Assembly: GCF_900182665.1 (NCBI RefSeq)
Contig: NZ_FXTL01000024.1
Location: 1-33,623, forward strand
Length of the DNA stretch: 33,623 nt
Direction of reading: 5' to 3'
DNA from: Propioniciclava tarda
Lineage (GTDB): Bacteria > Actinomycetota > Actinomycetes > Propionibacteriales > Propionibacteriaceae
The position numbers were made by a program, and so were the translations under genes. A model generated the notes under the pieces. That model was not told the DNA's origin and ran no database searches. It saw only the letters and a program-made list of their open reading frames with translations. Below are positions 15,983-22,913 of this stretch, in pieces; position 1 is the stretch's first letter; each line of letters starts with the position of its first letter.

Positions 15983-16207
15983 ATGAGCAAGCAAGTCGAG
16001 CCGAGCGTCGTCACCCTCGACCGCCCGCAGCGCCTGAGCCTGCGCGAACGAGGCATGGTCACGATCGAGTACGCCATCGGTGCCGTGTTGGTGATCGTCC
16101 TGGTGGGCGTGATCATCGCGGCGATCCAGCAGGGCTGGTTCGGGGACCTGGTCCACAGCCTGGTCGCCCTGCTGATGCAGGCGATCCCCCGGGCGCTGGG
16201 CGCCTGA
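15983..16207 (+). CDS. flp: Flp-type pilin (DUF4244 family)
   Basis: A 74-residue prepilin, the presumed major subunit of the Tad pilus. A polar leader ends in RERG; cleavage is expected after G24, giving a mature N-terminus MVTIEYAIGAVLVIVLVGVII with the conserved E29-Y30. A short amphipathic tail follows. It matches the actinobacterial DUF4244 proteins (Rv3656c type). The ATG at 15983 is set by AAGGAG at 15972-15977; a frame extending to 15905 runs into the upstream element and is rejected. Its own promoter region and a downstream hairpin suggest expression separate from tadABC. No TadV prepilin peptidase lies in the window. Confidence 0.88.
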   Translation: MSKQVEPSVVTLDRPQRLSLRERGMVTIEYAIGAVLVIVLVGVIIAAIQQGWFGDLVHSLVALLMQAIPRALGA

Positions 16208-16217
16208 CAACCAACAT

Positions 16218-16246
16218 GCCGGGGCGGGCGGCGCGTCCGCCCCGGC
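16218..16246 (+). terminator. Strong hairpin between flp and tadE
   Basis: GCCGGGGCGG (16218-16227) pairs perfectly with CCGCCCCGGC (16237-16246) around a 9-base loop. It begins 11 bases after the flp stop and is not followed by a T-run. It may attenuate read-through or protect the flp end of the message, raising pilin output over the minor subunits. Confidence 0.55.
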
Positions 16247-16268
16247 CAGGCGCGAGAGGAGTGTCGCA

Positions 16269-16604
16269 GTGAGGCAGGCGCAGCGAGGCATGGTGACCGT
16301 TGAGCTGGCGCTCGTCAGCGTGCTCGTTGCCGGGGCCGTCGCCCTGGGCTGCTGGGTGCTGACGCAACTGTTCATCTTCGATCAATGCCAGATCACGGCC
16401 AATGAGGTGGCCCGCCAGGCCGCCCGAGGAGACGCGCAGGCCACCCAGCGTGCGCGGATGGACGCTCCGCCCGGGGCCGTTGTCGTCGTGACCGACGCCG
16501 CGGGCGCAACCACCGTCAAGGTGCGGTTCACTCCGGTGCTGCTGGGCGTCCCCATGACGTCGTGGGATGCGACCGCGGTGGTGCTCAACGAGGCGCGTCC
16601 GTGA
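16269..16604 (+). CDS. tadE: TadE-like minor pilin
   Basis: A 111-residue pseudopilin (Rv3655c type). The N-terminus RGMVTVELALVSVLVAGAVALG repeats the prepilin cleavage pattern seen in Flp (G before M, glutamate at +5), so the same peptidase should process both. The rest is a small extracytoplasmic domain with one cysteine in FDQCQI. The GTG at 16269 follows GAGAGGAG. Its TGA overlaps the next GTG (16601-16604). Confidence 0.85.
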   Translation: MRQAQRGMVTVELALVSVLVAGAVALGCWVLTQLFIFDQCQITANEVARQAARGDAQATQRARMDAPPGAVVVVTDAAGATTVKVRFTPVLLGVPMTSWDATAVVLNEARP

Positions 16605-17035
16605 CGGCGAGTCACCGGCAGGGTGAGCCCCTGGCGTCCGAGGCGAGCCGGGGGAACCGAGCTTCGATCGGACGCCGCGAGCGCGGCCTGGCGACGTGGC
16701 TGGCAGCCGCGGGGCTCGTCGTGCTCGGGGGTGTGCTTGCCGCTGGAGTGGTGGCGCTCATCCTGCAGACCAATGCCCATCGGGTGCAGGGTGCCGCGGA
16801 CCTCGTCGCGATCACCGCGGCGCAGGCCAAGAGCCTGGGCACCGGCGAGCCATGTGCAGCCGCGAGCCGAGCCGCCGCGGCGTCCGACGTGGAGGTGGTC
16901 GACTGTTCGGTCGGGGGTGACGAGTTGGAGTTCGTCGTCACCGTGTCGGTGCGCGGCGGGAACCGAGCCGTGCTGCTCGGCTTTCCCGTGCCGGCCGAAG
17001 CGAGCGCCCATGCAGGGGTGAGGCGCGGCGGATGA
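16601..17035 (+). CDS. TadE-like protein of the helicase/secretion neighbourhood
   Basis: A 144-residue protein of the Rv3654c kind. A basic N-terminus (GRRERGLATW) leads into one membrane segment (about 31-52), then HRVQGAADLVAITAAQA, typical of TadE/TadG-like minor subunits, and a C-terminal beta-rich part with two cysteines (CAAAS, VDCSV). GTG 16601 overlaps the tadE stop by 4 bases. It probably forms a minor pilus subunit or anchor with TadE. It closes the pilus operon; the next gene runs the other way. Confidence 0.78.
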   Translation: MTASHRQGEPLASEASRGNRASIGRRERGLATWLAAAGLVVLGGVLAAGVVALILQTNAHRVQGAADLVAITAAQAKSLGTGEPCAAASRAAAASDVEVVDCSVGGDELEFVVTVSVRGGNRAVLLGFPVPAEASAHAGVRRGG

Positions 17036-17041
17036 GACTCT

Positions 17042-17112
17042 CCTTCGCCCAGGACACGAACCGGCTCGCCTGGTCGGGACTCGGCCCATGGATCGCCTTC
17101 ACCCAGGACACG
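17042..17112. repeat. 17-base direct repeat in the tad-helicase gap
   Basis: CCTTC(G/A)CCCAGGACACG occurs at 17042-17058 and 17096-17112, with one mismatch. The gap 17,036-17,171 between the converging genes also has a small stem CGCAC-CTCG-GTGCG near 17,145-17,158, a weak terminator candidate. No gene is seen. Confidence 0.4.
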
Positions 17113-17171
17113 CCAGGCAGCTTGGCCAAGGGCGAACGACCGCTCGCACCTCGGTGCGTCAGCTGGGGTGG

Positions 17172-19529
17172 TCAGGCCAAGCTGAGCACTCGAACGAGTT
17201 CGCTCGCCCCCCGCTTGTCCAAGGGGTTGTTGCCACTTCCGCACTTCGGCGACTGCACGCAGGCTGGGCAGCCGTTGTCGCACGGGCAGCTCAGCAGGCG
17301 GTCCAACACCGCCCGCCACCAGAGGTCGGCGTTGAGGTAGCCAAGTTCGGCGAAGCCGGCTCCACCCGGGAGCCCGTCGTGGACGAACACGGTGAGGCGT
17401 CCGGTGTCGGGGTGCAGGACGGTGGAGAGACCACCGATGTCCCAGCGATCACAGGGGACGATGGCTGGCAGCAGGCCGATCGCGGTGTGTTCGGCGGCAT
17501 GCACGGCGCCGGGCAACTCCGCCGGGTCGACGTCGAGGGCGCCCAACACGTCGTCGGGCAGCGTCCACCACGTCGCCTTGGTGACCATGGTCCGCACCGG
17601 GAGGTCGAGGGGCGTCGAGTCCCAGACGTCGCCGGTCTTGGCGTCCCGACGCAGATAGCCGGTGACCTGGCTGGACAGCTCCACCGTTCCGTAGCTCAGG
17701 GTGGCCAGCCCCAGGCCCTTCGTCCGGTCGGTGCCGATGATGCGGACGCCACCCACGCTCTGGGGCTGGGTGAAGTAGTCGGGCGCCGACCGCACGGCCG
17801 AGGCGATGCGCTGGTCCGCGTCAAAGCCCTGGATCAGCCACTGCTCACCCTGGTGGACGTAGATCGCGTCCGGATGGAGCGTTCGATCGGCGGCCGCGGC
17901 GTCCACTTGCCCGATGACCCGTCCGGTGGCGGCTTCCACGATGTCGCAGGCCTTGCCCTGCATGGACCGCAGATCGATGGAGTCGACGGCGCGGTTGGCG
18001 TGCGGCCAGAACCAGCCAGCCGGACGCCGACGCAGCACCCCCTGGGACGCGAGGGTGTCCGCGAGGGCTGGCATCCCGGGCCCGAAGAACTGCGCGTCAG
18101 CCTCTGTCAGCGGGTGCTCTTGGGCGGCGGCGGCCAGGTGGGGGCCCATGACGTAGGGATTGTCGGGGAACACGACGGTGCGCTCGATCGGGCGGTCGAC
18201 AAGGAGCTCCGGGTGGGCGACCAGGTAGGCGTCCAGGGGGTCCTCCCGGGCGAGCAGCACGGCGAGGGCGTCTCGGCCCGTGCGCCCGGCTCGTCCCACC
18301 TGCTGCCACAGGGCCGCGACCGTTCCAGGGAAGCCGACCGACAAGACGGCGTCCATGCCGGAGATGTCGACGCCCAGTTCGAGCGCGTTCGTGCAGGCGA
18401 CGCCCCGGAGGCGTCCGGACTGCAACTCGGCTTCGAGGGCCCGCCGGTCCTCGGCCAGGTAGCCGCCGCGATACGCAGCTACGGATTCGGGATCGGCGAC
18501 GAGGTCGCGGGCGCGCAGCGCGATGAGCTCGGCCTGGATCCGGGAGGTGGTGAATGCCAGCGTTTGGCCCCGCTCCGACAAGCTGGCGAGCAGGGTGGCC
18601 GCGTCCTGAGTCAGGGTCGGGCTGGGGGCCCTCAGGACGAAGTCGAGGGCGGCGGCCGGCGAGCCGTCGGCGTCCACCAAGGCAACGTCGTCCACGCTGG
18701 CGAGACTGCGCCCGACCGCGTCCGCGGACGCGATCGTCGCGGACACGAAGATGAACGTCGGGTCCGCGCCGTAGAGCCGGCAAATCCGGCGCAGCCGTCG
18801 CAGCACCAACGCCAGGTGGGCGCCGAAGACCCCTTTGTAGCGATGGGCCTCGTCGATCACCACGTACCGCAGGTCGCCGAGGAACCGCGTCCACTTGGCG
18901 TGGTTGGGCAGCACCGATCGATGGATCATGTCCGGGTTGCTGAGGACGTACGAGGCAAAGTCGCGCGCGAATCGACGCTGCTCGATGCCGGAATCGCCGT
19001 CGAGCGTGGACACCTTGAAGTCGGACAGGCCCAAGCTCTCGCAGACCCGCAGCTGGTCATGGGCGAGGGCCTTGGTGGGGGCGAGGTAGAGCGCCGTGTG
19101 GCGGCGAGCGAGGCCGAGCCGGTCGCGGGCCAGCGGCGATCCGCTGGTCGGGGGTGGCGCCCACCCGACGCGTCCGCAGATGCTGGCCGCGGCGATCGGC
19201 AGCAGGTACGCCAGGGTCTTACCCGAGGCCGTGCCCGTCGCGACGGCCACGTGCCGACCCTCGTGGGCGAGTTGGGCCGCCTCGGCCTGATGACTCCACA
19301 GCGACTGGACGCCCAGGCGCTCCAGCGCGTCAGTGATCTCGGGCCCGACCCAGTCAGGGAGGGGGCAGGTGGTGGCAGGGCGAGCCGGACGACGGTGCAC
19401 ATGGACCGTCGCCTCGTCCTCGGCCAGCCACTCCGGCAACCCCACCGGCTCGCCCTTCCTTGTTGGCGCATCGTCAACCCCGCCGAGCACGAAGCCGGTC
19501 GGCGGGGAAGGACGCGACCACTGTGCCAC
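17172..19529 (-). CDS. DEAH-box DUF1998 helicase, MrfA/SftH type
   Basis: A superfamily 2 helicase. The Q-motif region LGVQSLWSHQAEA precedes Walker A GTASGKT (about 99-105), then DEAH in VVIDEAHRYKG, SATI, and motif VI QQVGRAGRTGR. The C-terminal DUF1998 part ends with four cysteines in CPCDNGCPACVQSPKCG, a zinc site. Relatives (Bacillus MrfA, mycobacterial SftH) unwind 3'-5'; MrfA acts in mitomycin lesion repair. Haft-type families place this helicase beside actinobacterial tad genes. The frame reaches 19634, but that collides with the divergent methyltransferase start. GTG 19529 gives 785 residues, close to the mycobacterial protein, so I prefer it; the start is uncertain. Confidence 0.85.
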   Translation of the reverse strand: MAQWSRPSPPTGFVLGGVDDAPTRKGEPVGLPEWLAEDEATVHVHRRPARPATTCPLPDWVGPEITDALERLGVQSLWSHQAEAAQLAHEGRHVAVATGTASGKTLAYLLPIAAASICGRVGWAPPPTSGSPLARDRLGLARRHTALYLAPTKALAHDQLRVCESLGLSDFKVSTLDGDSGIEQRRFARDFASYVLSNPDMIHRSVLPNHAKWTRFLGDLRYVVIDEAHRYKGVFGAHLALVLRRLRRICRLYGADPTFIFVSATIASADAVGRSLASVDDVALVDADGSPAAALDFVLRAPSPTLTQDAATLLASLSERGQTLAFTTSRIQAELIALRARDLVADPESVAAYRGGYLAEDRRALEAELQSGRLRGVACTNALELGVDISGMDAVLSVGFPGTVAALWQQVGRAGRTGRDALAVLLAREDPLDAYLVAHPELLVDRPIERTVVFPDNPYVMGPHLAAAAQEHPLTEADAQFFGPGMPALADTLASQGVLRRRPAGWFWPHANRAVDSIDLRSMQGKACDIVEAATGRVIGQVDAAAADRTLHPDAIYVHQGEQWLIQGFDADQRIASAVRSAPDYFTQPQSVGGVRIIGTDRTKGLGLATLSYGTVELSSQVTGYLRRDAKTGDVWDSTPLDLPVRTMVTKATWWTLPDDVLGALDVDPAELPGAVHAAEHTAIGLLPAIVPCDRWDIGGLSTVLHPDTGRLTVFVHDGLPGGAGFAELGYLNADLWWRAVLDRLLSCPCDNGCPACVQSPKCGSGNNPLDKRGASELVRVLSLA

Positions 19530-19584
19530 GCGCGTCCGACAGTTCCCGCGAGGCCCGACCCGGGCGGTATGCCAGGGTTGACCC

Positions 19585-21249
19585 ATGCTGAGCGCTCCCG
19601 ATCTCGATCGCCTCCGTGACCGACTGCACGGCATCGGCTACACCGTCGATCCCGTGCTGGAACGGTTGGGCACCGCCGGACGCCGCGGGCTGGAGCGCAA
19701 CTCCACGAAGCCGGCCCGCGACGCGGTGACTGGCGGGCCGGGCGACGCCCTCGGGTCGCTGATCCGGCTCTGGATCCTGCAGGACGCCGTGGACCAGACG
19801 GCGATCGAGGCGGCGCTCGGCGCGGAGCTGACCGAAGCTCTGCTGGCGTCCGGGCTCGTGCACGTTGAGTGGCCGTCCTCCGGTCGAGGCGACAGGGCAG
19901 CGAGCGGAGCCGCTCGAGTGCCGTCCGGATCCCCTGGGAAAGCGGACGGGGGCGGTGACGAGGATGGGGCGGATCGAGCCGTTAGCGGCTCTGATCGGCG
20001 ATCGCCAGGCTCTGTTCCGGGGGCCGGTGCGTCAGATCGGGCGCTGCTCCGTGCGGCCGTGTCGATCAGGCCGTATGGCGCCGAGGCGGGTCCAACCGGC
20101 GAGGCGGTCGCAGGTTTCATCTGCCACGATCTCCTGCCCAACCTGGATGGACGCAACGCTCGTCCGCACCCGAGCCACGTCCTCGGCGTATCGCCGGCGT
20201 CGTCCACGCTCGCGCAGCTGACGATCCGGCGTCCGGTGGGGCGTGCGCTCGACCTCGGCACCGGCTGCGGCGTCCAGTCGCTGCACCTGGCCGCGCACGC
20301 CAAGACCATCGTCGCGACGGATCTCAACCCCAGGGCCCTGGAACTCGCGCGCATCACAACGCGGCTCTCCGGGGTGGACGCCGATCTGCGGCTCGGCTCC
20401 TTGTACGAGCCCGTCGCGGACGAGTCGTTCGACCTGATCGTCAGCAATCCGCCGTTCGTGATCTCGCCCCCTGGTGAGCGGCTGGTCTACCGCGAGGGCG
20501 ATCTGCCCGGGGACGAACTGGTACGCCGCGTGATCGTCGACGGGGCGGCCCGCCTCGCGCCCGAGGGCACCATGCAGGTCCTGTGCAACTGGGCCATCCT
20601 GCGCGGGACGCCGTGGGACGAGCGCCTCGGTCGGTGGCTGGCAGCGACCGGCTGCGACGCCCTGGTGCTGCAGCGCGAGGTCCTCGATCCGTACGAGTAC
20701 ATCGAGATGTGGCTCTCGGACGCCGGCCTGGACGCCTCACCCGAGCACGCGGCCAAGTACGCCGACTGGCTCGCCTACTTCGACCAGTTGGGCATCGAGG
20801 GCGTGGGCATGGGCTGGGTCTCGGTGCGCAATGCCGGACGCGCCACGCCGCACCTGCGCATCGAAAGCTGGCCCTACGACGTCCAGCAGCCCGTGGGCGA
20901 CGCCTTCGCCGCTCAGCAGAGTGCCGTGGACGAGTCGTCCATCGACGATGACGCCCTGCTCGACATCCGCTGGCGCGTCCACCCCGGCGTCGTCCAGGAG
21001 ACGATGGGACGTCCCGGGGCCGCCGATCCCGAGCACATCGTGCTCCGCCAGGGCTTCGGACTCAGCCGGGCGACCGAGGTGGACACCCCCGTCGCGGCGC
21101 TCGTCGGCGCCTGCGACGGCGAGTTGCCCGCCCGGGCGATCATCGGTGCCGTCGCCTCGCTGCTCGACGTGGACGAGCCCGCCCTCACGGCCGAGCTCAC
21201 CCCGCGGCTGCGCGAGTTGGTGGCCGACGGATATCTCGCGTCCAGCTGA
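19585..21249 (+). CDS. Large methyltransferase with MTS-type domain
   Basis: A 554-residue protein. An N-terminal helical domain (about 1-95) is followed by a low-complexity linker (about 96-150). The SAM-binding domain has ALDLGTGCGVQ (221-231), ATDLNP (244-249) and the catalytic SNPPFV (287-292). The C-terminal domain is about 180 residues. NPPF/NPPY enzymes methylate amide or exocyclic amino nitrogens in proteins, RNA or DNA. The overall layout resembles an actinobacterial three-domain family (DUF7059-MTS-DUF7782) of unknown target. The linker (nucleotides about 19,870-20,034) is rich in Gly, Ser, Asp and Arg and contains two perfect hairpins, so it looks inserted in frame. The ATG at 19585 is divergent from the helicase. 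Confidence 0.78.
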   Translation: MLSAPDLDRLRDRLHGIGYTVDPVLERLGTAGRRGLERNSTKPARDAVTGGPGDALGSLIRLWILQDAVDQTAIEAALGAELTEALLASGLVHVEWPSSGRGDRAASGAARVPSGSPGKADGGGDEDGADRAVSGSDRRSPGSVPGAGASDRALLRAAVSIRPYGAEAGPTGEAVAGFICHDLLPNLDGRNARPHPSHVLGVSPASSTLAQLTIRRPVGRALDLGTGCGVQSLHLAAHAKTIVATDLNPRALELARITTRLSGVDADLRLGSLYEPVADESFDLIVSNPPFVISPPGERLVYREGDLPGDELVRRVIVDGAARLAPEGTMQVLCNWAILRGTPWDERLGRWLAATGCDALVLQREVLDPYEYIEMWLSDAGLDASPEHAAKYADWLAYFDQLGIEGVGMGWVSVRNAGRATPHLRIESWPYDVQQPVGDAFAAQQSAVDESSIDDDALLDIRWRVHPGVVQETMGRPGAADPEHIVLRQGFGLSRATEVDTPVAALVGACDGELPARAIIGAVASLLDVDEPALTAELTPRLRELVADGYLASS

Positions 21250-21389
21250 CCCTGGCGCGTTACGGAAACGCCGGTCGGCAGATCATGCCGTAGTTCAGTC
21301 TGTCGGAGCCCGGCGCGAATGCCGCCTAGCTCACCGTGAGTGGGCCAGCGGCCACCGACCGTGACCTCGCCTACCACCCGGCCGGGCGG

Positions 21390-22574
21390 TCAGTTGTACT
21401 TGGACGCGTCCAAGGCGACCGACGCGGACTTGTCCACGCCGCCCGAGGTGCGCCATGTCAGCTTCACCGTCTGACCCGGCTGGAAGTCGTCGAGGGCTTT
21501 CATGAGGTCCGACAGGGTGGCCAGCGTCCGCCCGTCGATCGACTTGAGATAGTCGCCGGCCTTGAGACCCGCCCGGGACGCAGCCGTGCCGGCCACGACG
21601 TTCGACACCTTGACGCCGTGCAGTGAGTCGTTGGATGCGTTGATCCCGATCGCAGCCTTGGGCCCGACCACGACCCCGTCGCCCTCGAGCCCGTCCCGGA
21701 TCTTGGCGACGACGCCCAGGGCGTCCGCGATGGGCACGGCGAACGCCGTCGTCTTGTTGTTGCCCGCATCACTGGACCCGGCCGTCGTCATGCCCAGCAC
21801 CTCACGCTGCGCGTCGAAGACGGGCCCCCCGGAGTCGCCAGGCTGGGCGTGGGCGTCCGTCTCGATGAGGCCGGTGAGGTCTTCGATCGGGTCGCTGGGC
21901 GATGCCCCCCGGACGCGGATGTTCTGGCCCTTGCTGACGATCTTGCCCGCGAAGGCGGTCAAGAATCCTTGTCCGGCGGCATTTCCCGCGACGACCACCG
22001 GATCGCCCTGGGCCACGGCGTCGGCGTCCGTCTTGATCGTCGTCAGCCCGGACGCGCCCTCCAATTGCAGCAGCGCGACGTCCTTGCGCGCATTGCGGCC
22101 GATGACGGTGGCCTTGTACTTCTTCTTGTCTGAGCACACCGTCACGGTGATCTCGGACGACGACCGCACCACGTGGTAGTTGGTCAGCACCTGCCCCGAG
22201 CTGGTCAGGATCATCCCGGTCCCGGCGCTGGACGTCGTCGCGTCGAGGGTCGCCGCCACCAGGACGATTCCGTCGCTGAGGGAGCTGTCGATCTTCACCG
22301 CGCCGCTCGTCGGTGACCCGGACGCCGCCGGCGAGGTCTGCGTTGGCGACGACGTCGAGGGCCCCGCCGAGGACGACGGCACCACGGGCGGCAGACTCGG
22401 GCTCGCGGGCACCGGTGCGGGCACCGGACCATGCCACGCGCTCGCCAGGGTGGGCAGCCCGCCGATGGTGACCAGGTCGGCGATCAGGGCCACCGCGACG
22501 CCGACGAGCACCGAGCCAGACCGGACGCGTCGGCGTCCGGCGGTCGAGCCCTGAGGCGGGGGCGGAAGGGTCAT
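21390..22574 (-). CDS. HtrA/DegP-like serine protease with PDZ domain
   Basis: A 394-residue envelope protease. A basic N-terminus and one membrane segment (about 21-44) are followed by a Pro/Ser-rich linker (48-90). The trypsin-like domain has H134 (TNYHVV), D165 (KDVALLQ) and S248 (GDSGGP). A C-terminal PDZ domain (about 300-390) contains AGLKAGDYLKSIDGR. HtrA proteins degrade or refold damaged extracytoplasmic proteins. The start at 22574 is fixed by AGGAG five bases upstream; the frame to 22736 runs into the structured intergenic region. Unlike mycobacterial MarP it has a single anchor and a PDZ domain, so it is closer to PepD/HtrA. It converges on the methyltransferase across 140 bases with no clear terminator. 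Confidence 0.9.
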   Translation of the reverse strand: MTLPPPPQGSTAGRRRVRSGSVLVGVAVALIADLVTIGGLPTLASAWHGPVPAPVPASPSLPPVVPSSSAGPSTSSPTQTSPAASGSPTSGAVKIDSSLSDGIVLVAATLDATTSSAGTGMILTSSGQVLTNYHVVRSSSEITVTVCSDKKKYKATVIGRNARKDVALLQLEGASGLTTIKTDADAVAQGDPVVVAGNAAGQGFLTAFAGKIVSKGQNIRVRGASPSDPIEDLTGLIETDAHAQPGDSGGPVFDAQREVLGMTTAGSSDAGNNKTTAFAVPIADALGVVAKIRDGLEGDGVVVGPKAAIGINASNDSLHGVKVSNVVAGTAASRAGLKAGDYLKSIDGRTLATLSDLMKALDDFQPGQTVKLTWRTSGGVDKSASVALDASKYN

Positions 22575-22640
22575 CGTCACTCCTGGACGCCAGCGTTCGG
22601 CACTGGCTGGGATGAGACTAGTCGTGCGGGCGAAAACGTC

Positions 22641-22735
22641 CAGAGATGCGGCAAGGCCCCGACCGCACCACCCCACCCCTGGTGTTGCGCGGTCGGGACC
22701 TTGCCTGTCCCCACGGAAGCCCTTCGGCATCTGCA
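22641..22735 (-). ncRNA. Highly structured leader or small RNA candidate, htrA-topA gap
   Basis: The 339-base divergent gap 22,575-22,913 contains no gene but a long stem: bases 22650-22666 pair with 22689-22705. Read on the minus strand all 17 positions pair, counting one G-U; on the plus strand that position is a C-A mismatch. An inner CACCA/TGGTG stem carries a G-rich loop, and AGATGC/GCATCT (22644-22649, 22727-22732) can close the whole. It would lie in the 5' leader of the protease gene. No T-run follows directly (CGTTTTCG comes 10 bases later). No known RNA family is recognised. Confidence 0.45.
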
Positions 22736-22913
22736 AGACCTACTCAACCCGCCGCGCCTCTCACTGCGCTGGGCCCAAGCTGTGAATCAGCTATGAACCG
22801 TTCGCGCCGGACGCCCCCGGTTCGTGTGGCATTCTGCGCAGAGGCCGAGGGCTACACTCTCGGCTGGCCGCCGATGCCGACGGCTCATCCGAGGGAAAAG
22901 AAGAAGAACCGAC

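Noticed and set aside
17088-19619. An 843-residue plus-strand frame opposite the helicase
   Set aside because: It is the antisense shadow of the helicase gene and has no domain motifs.
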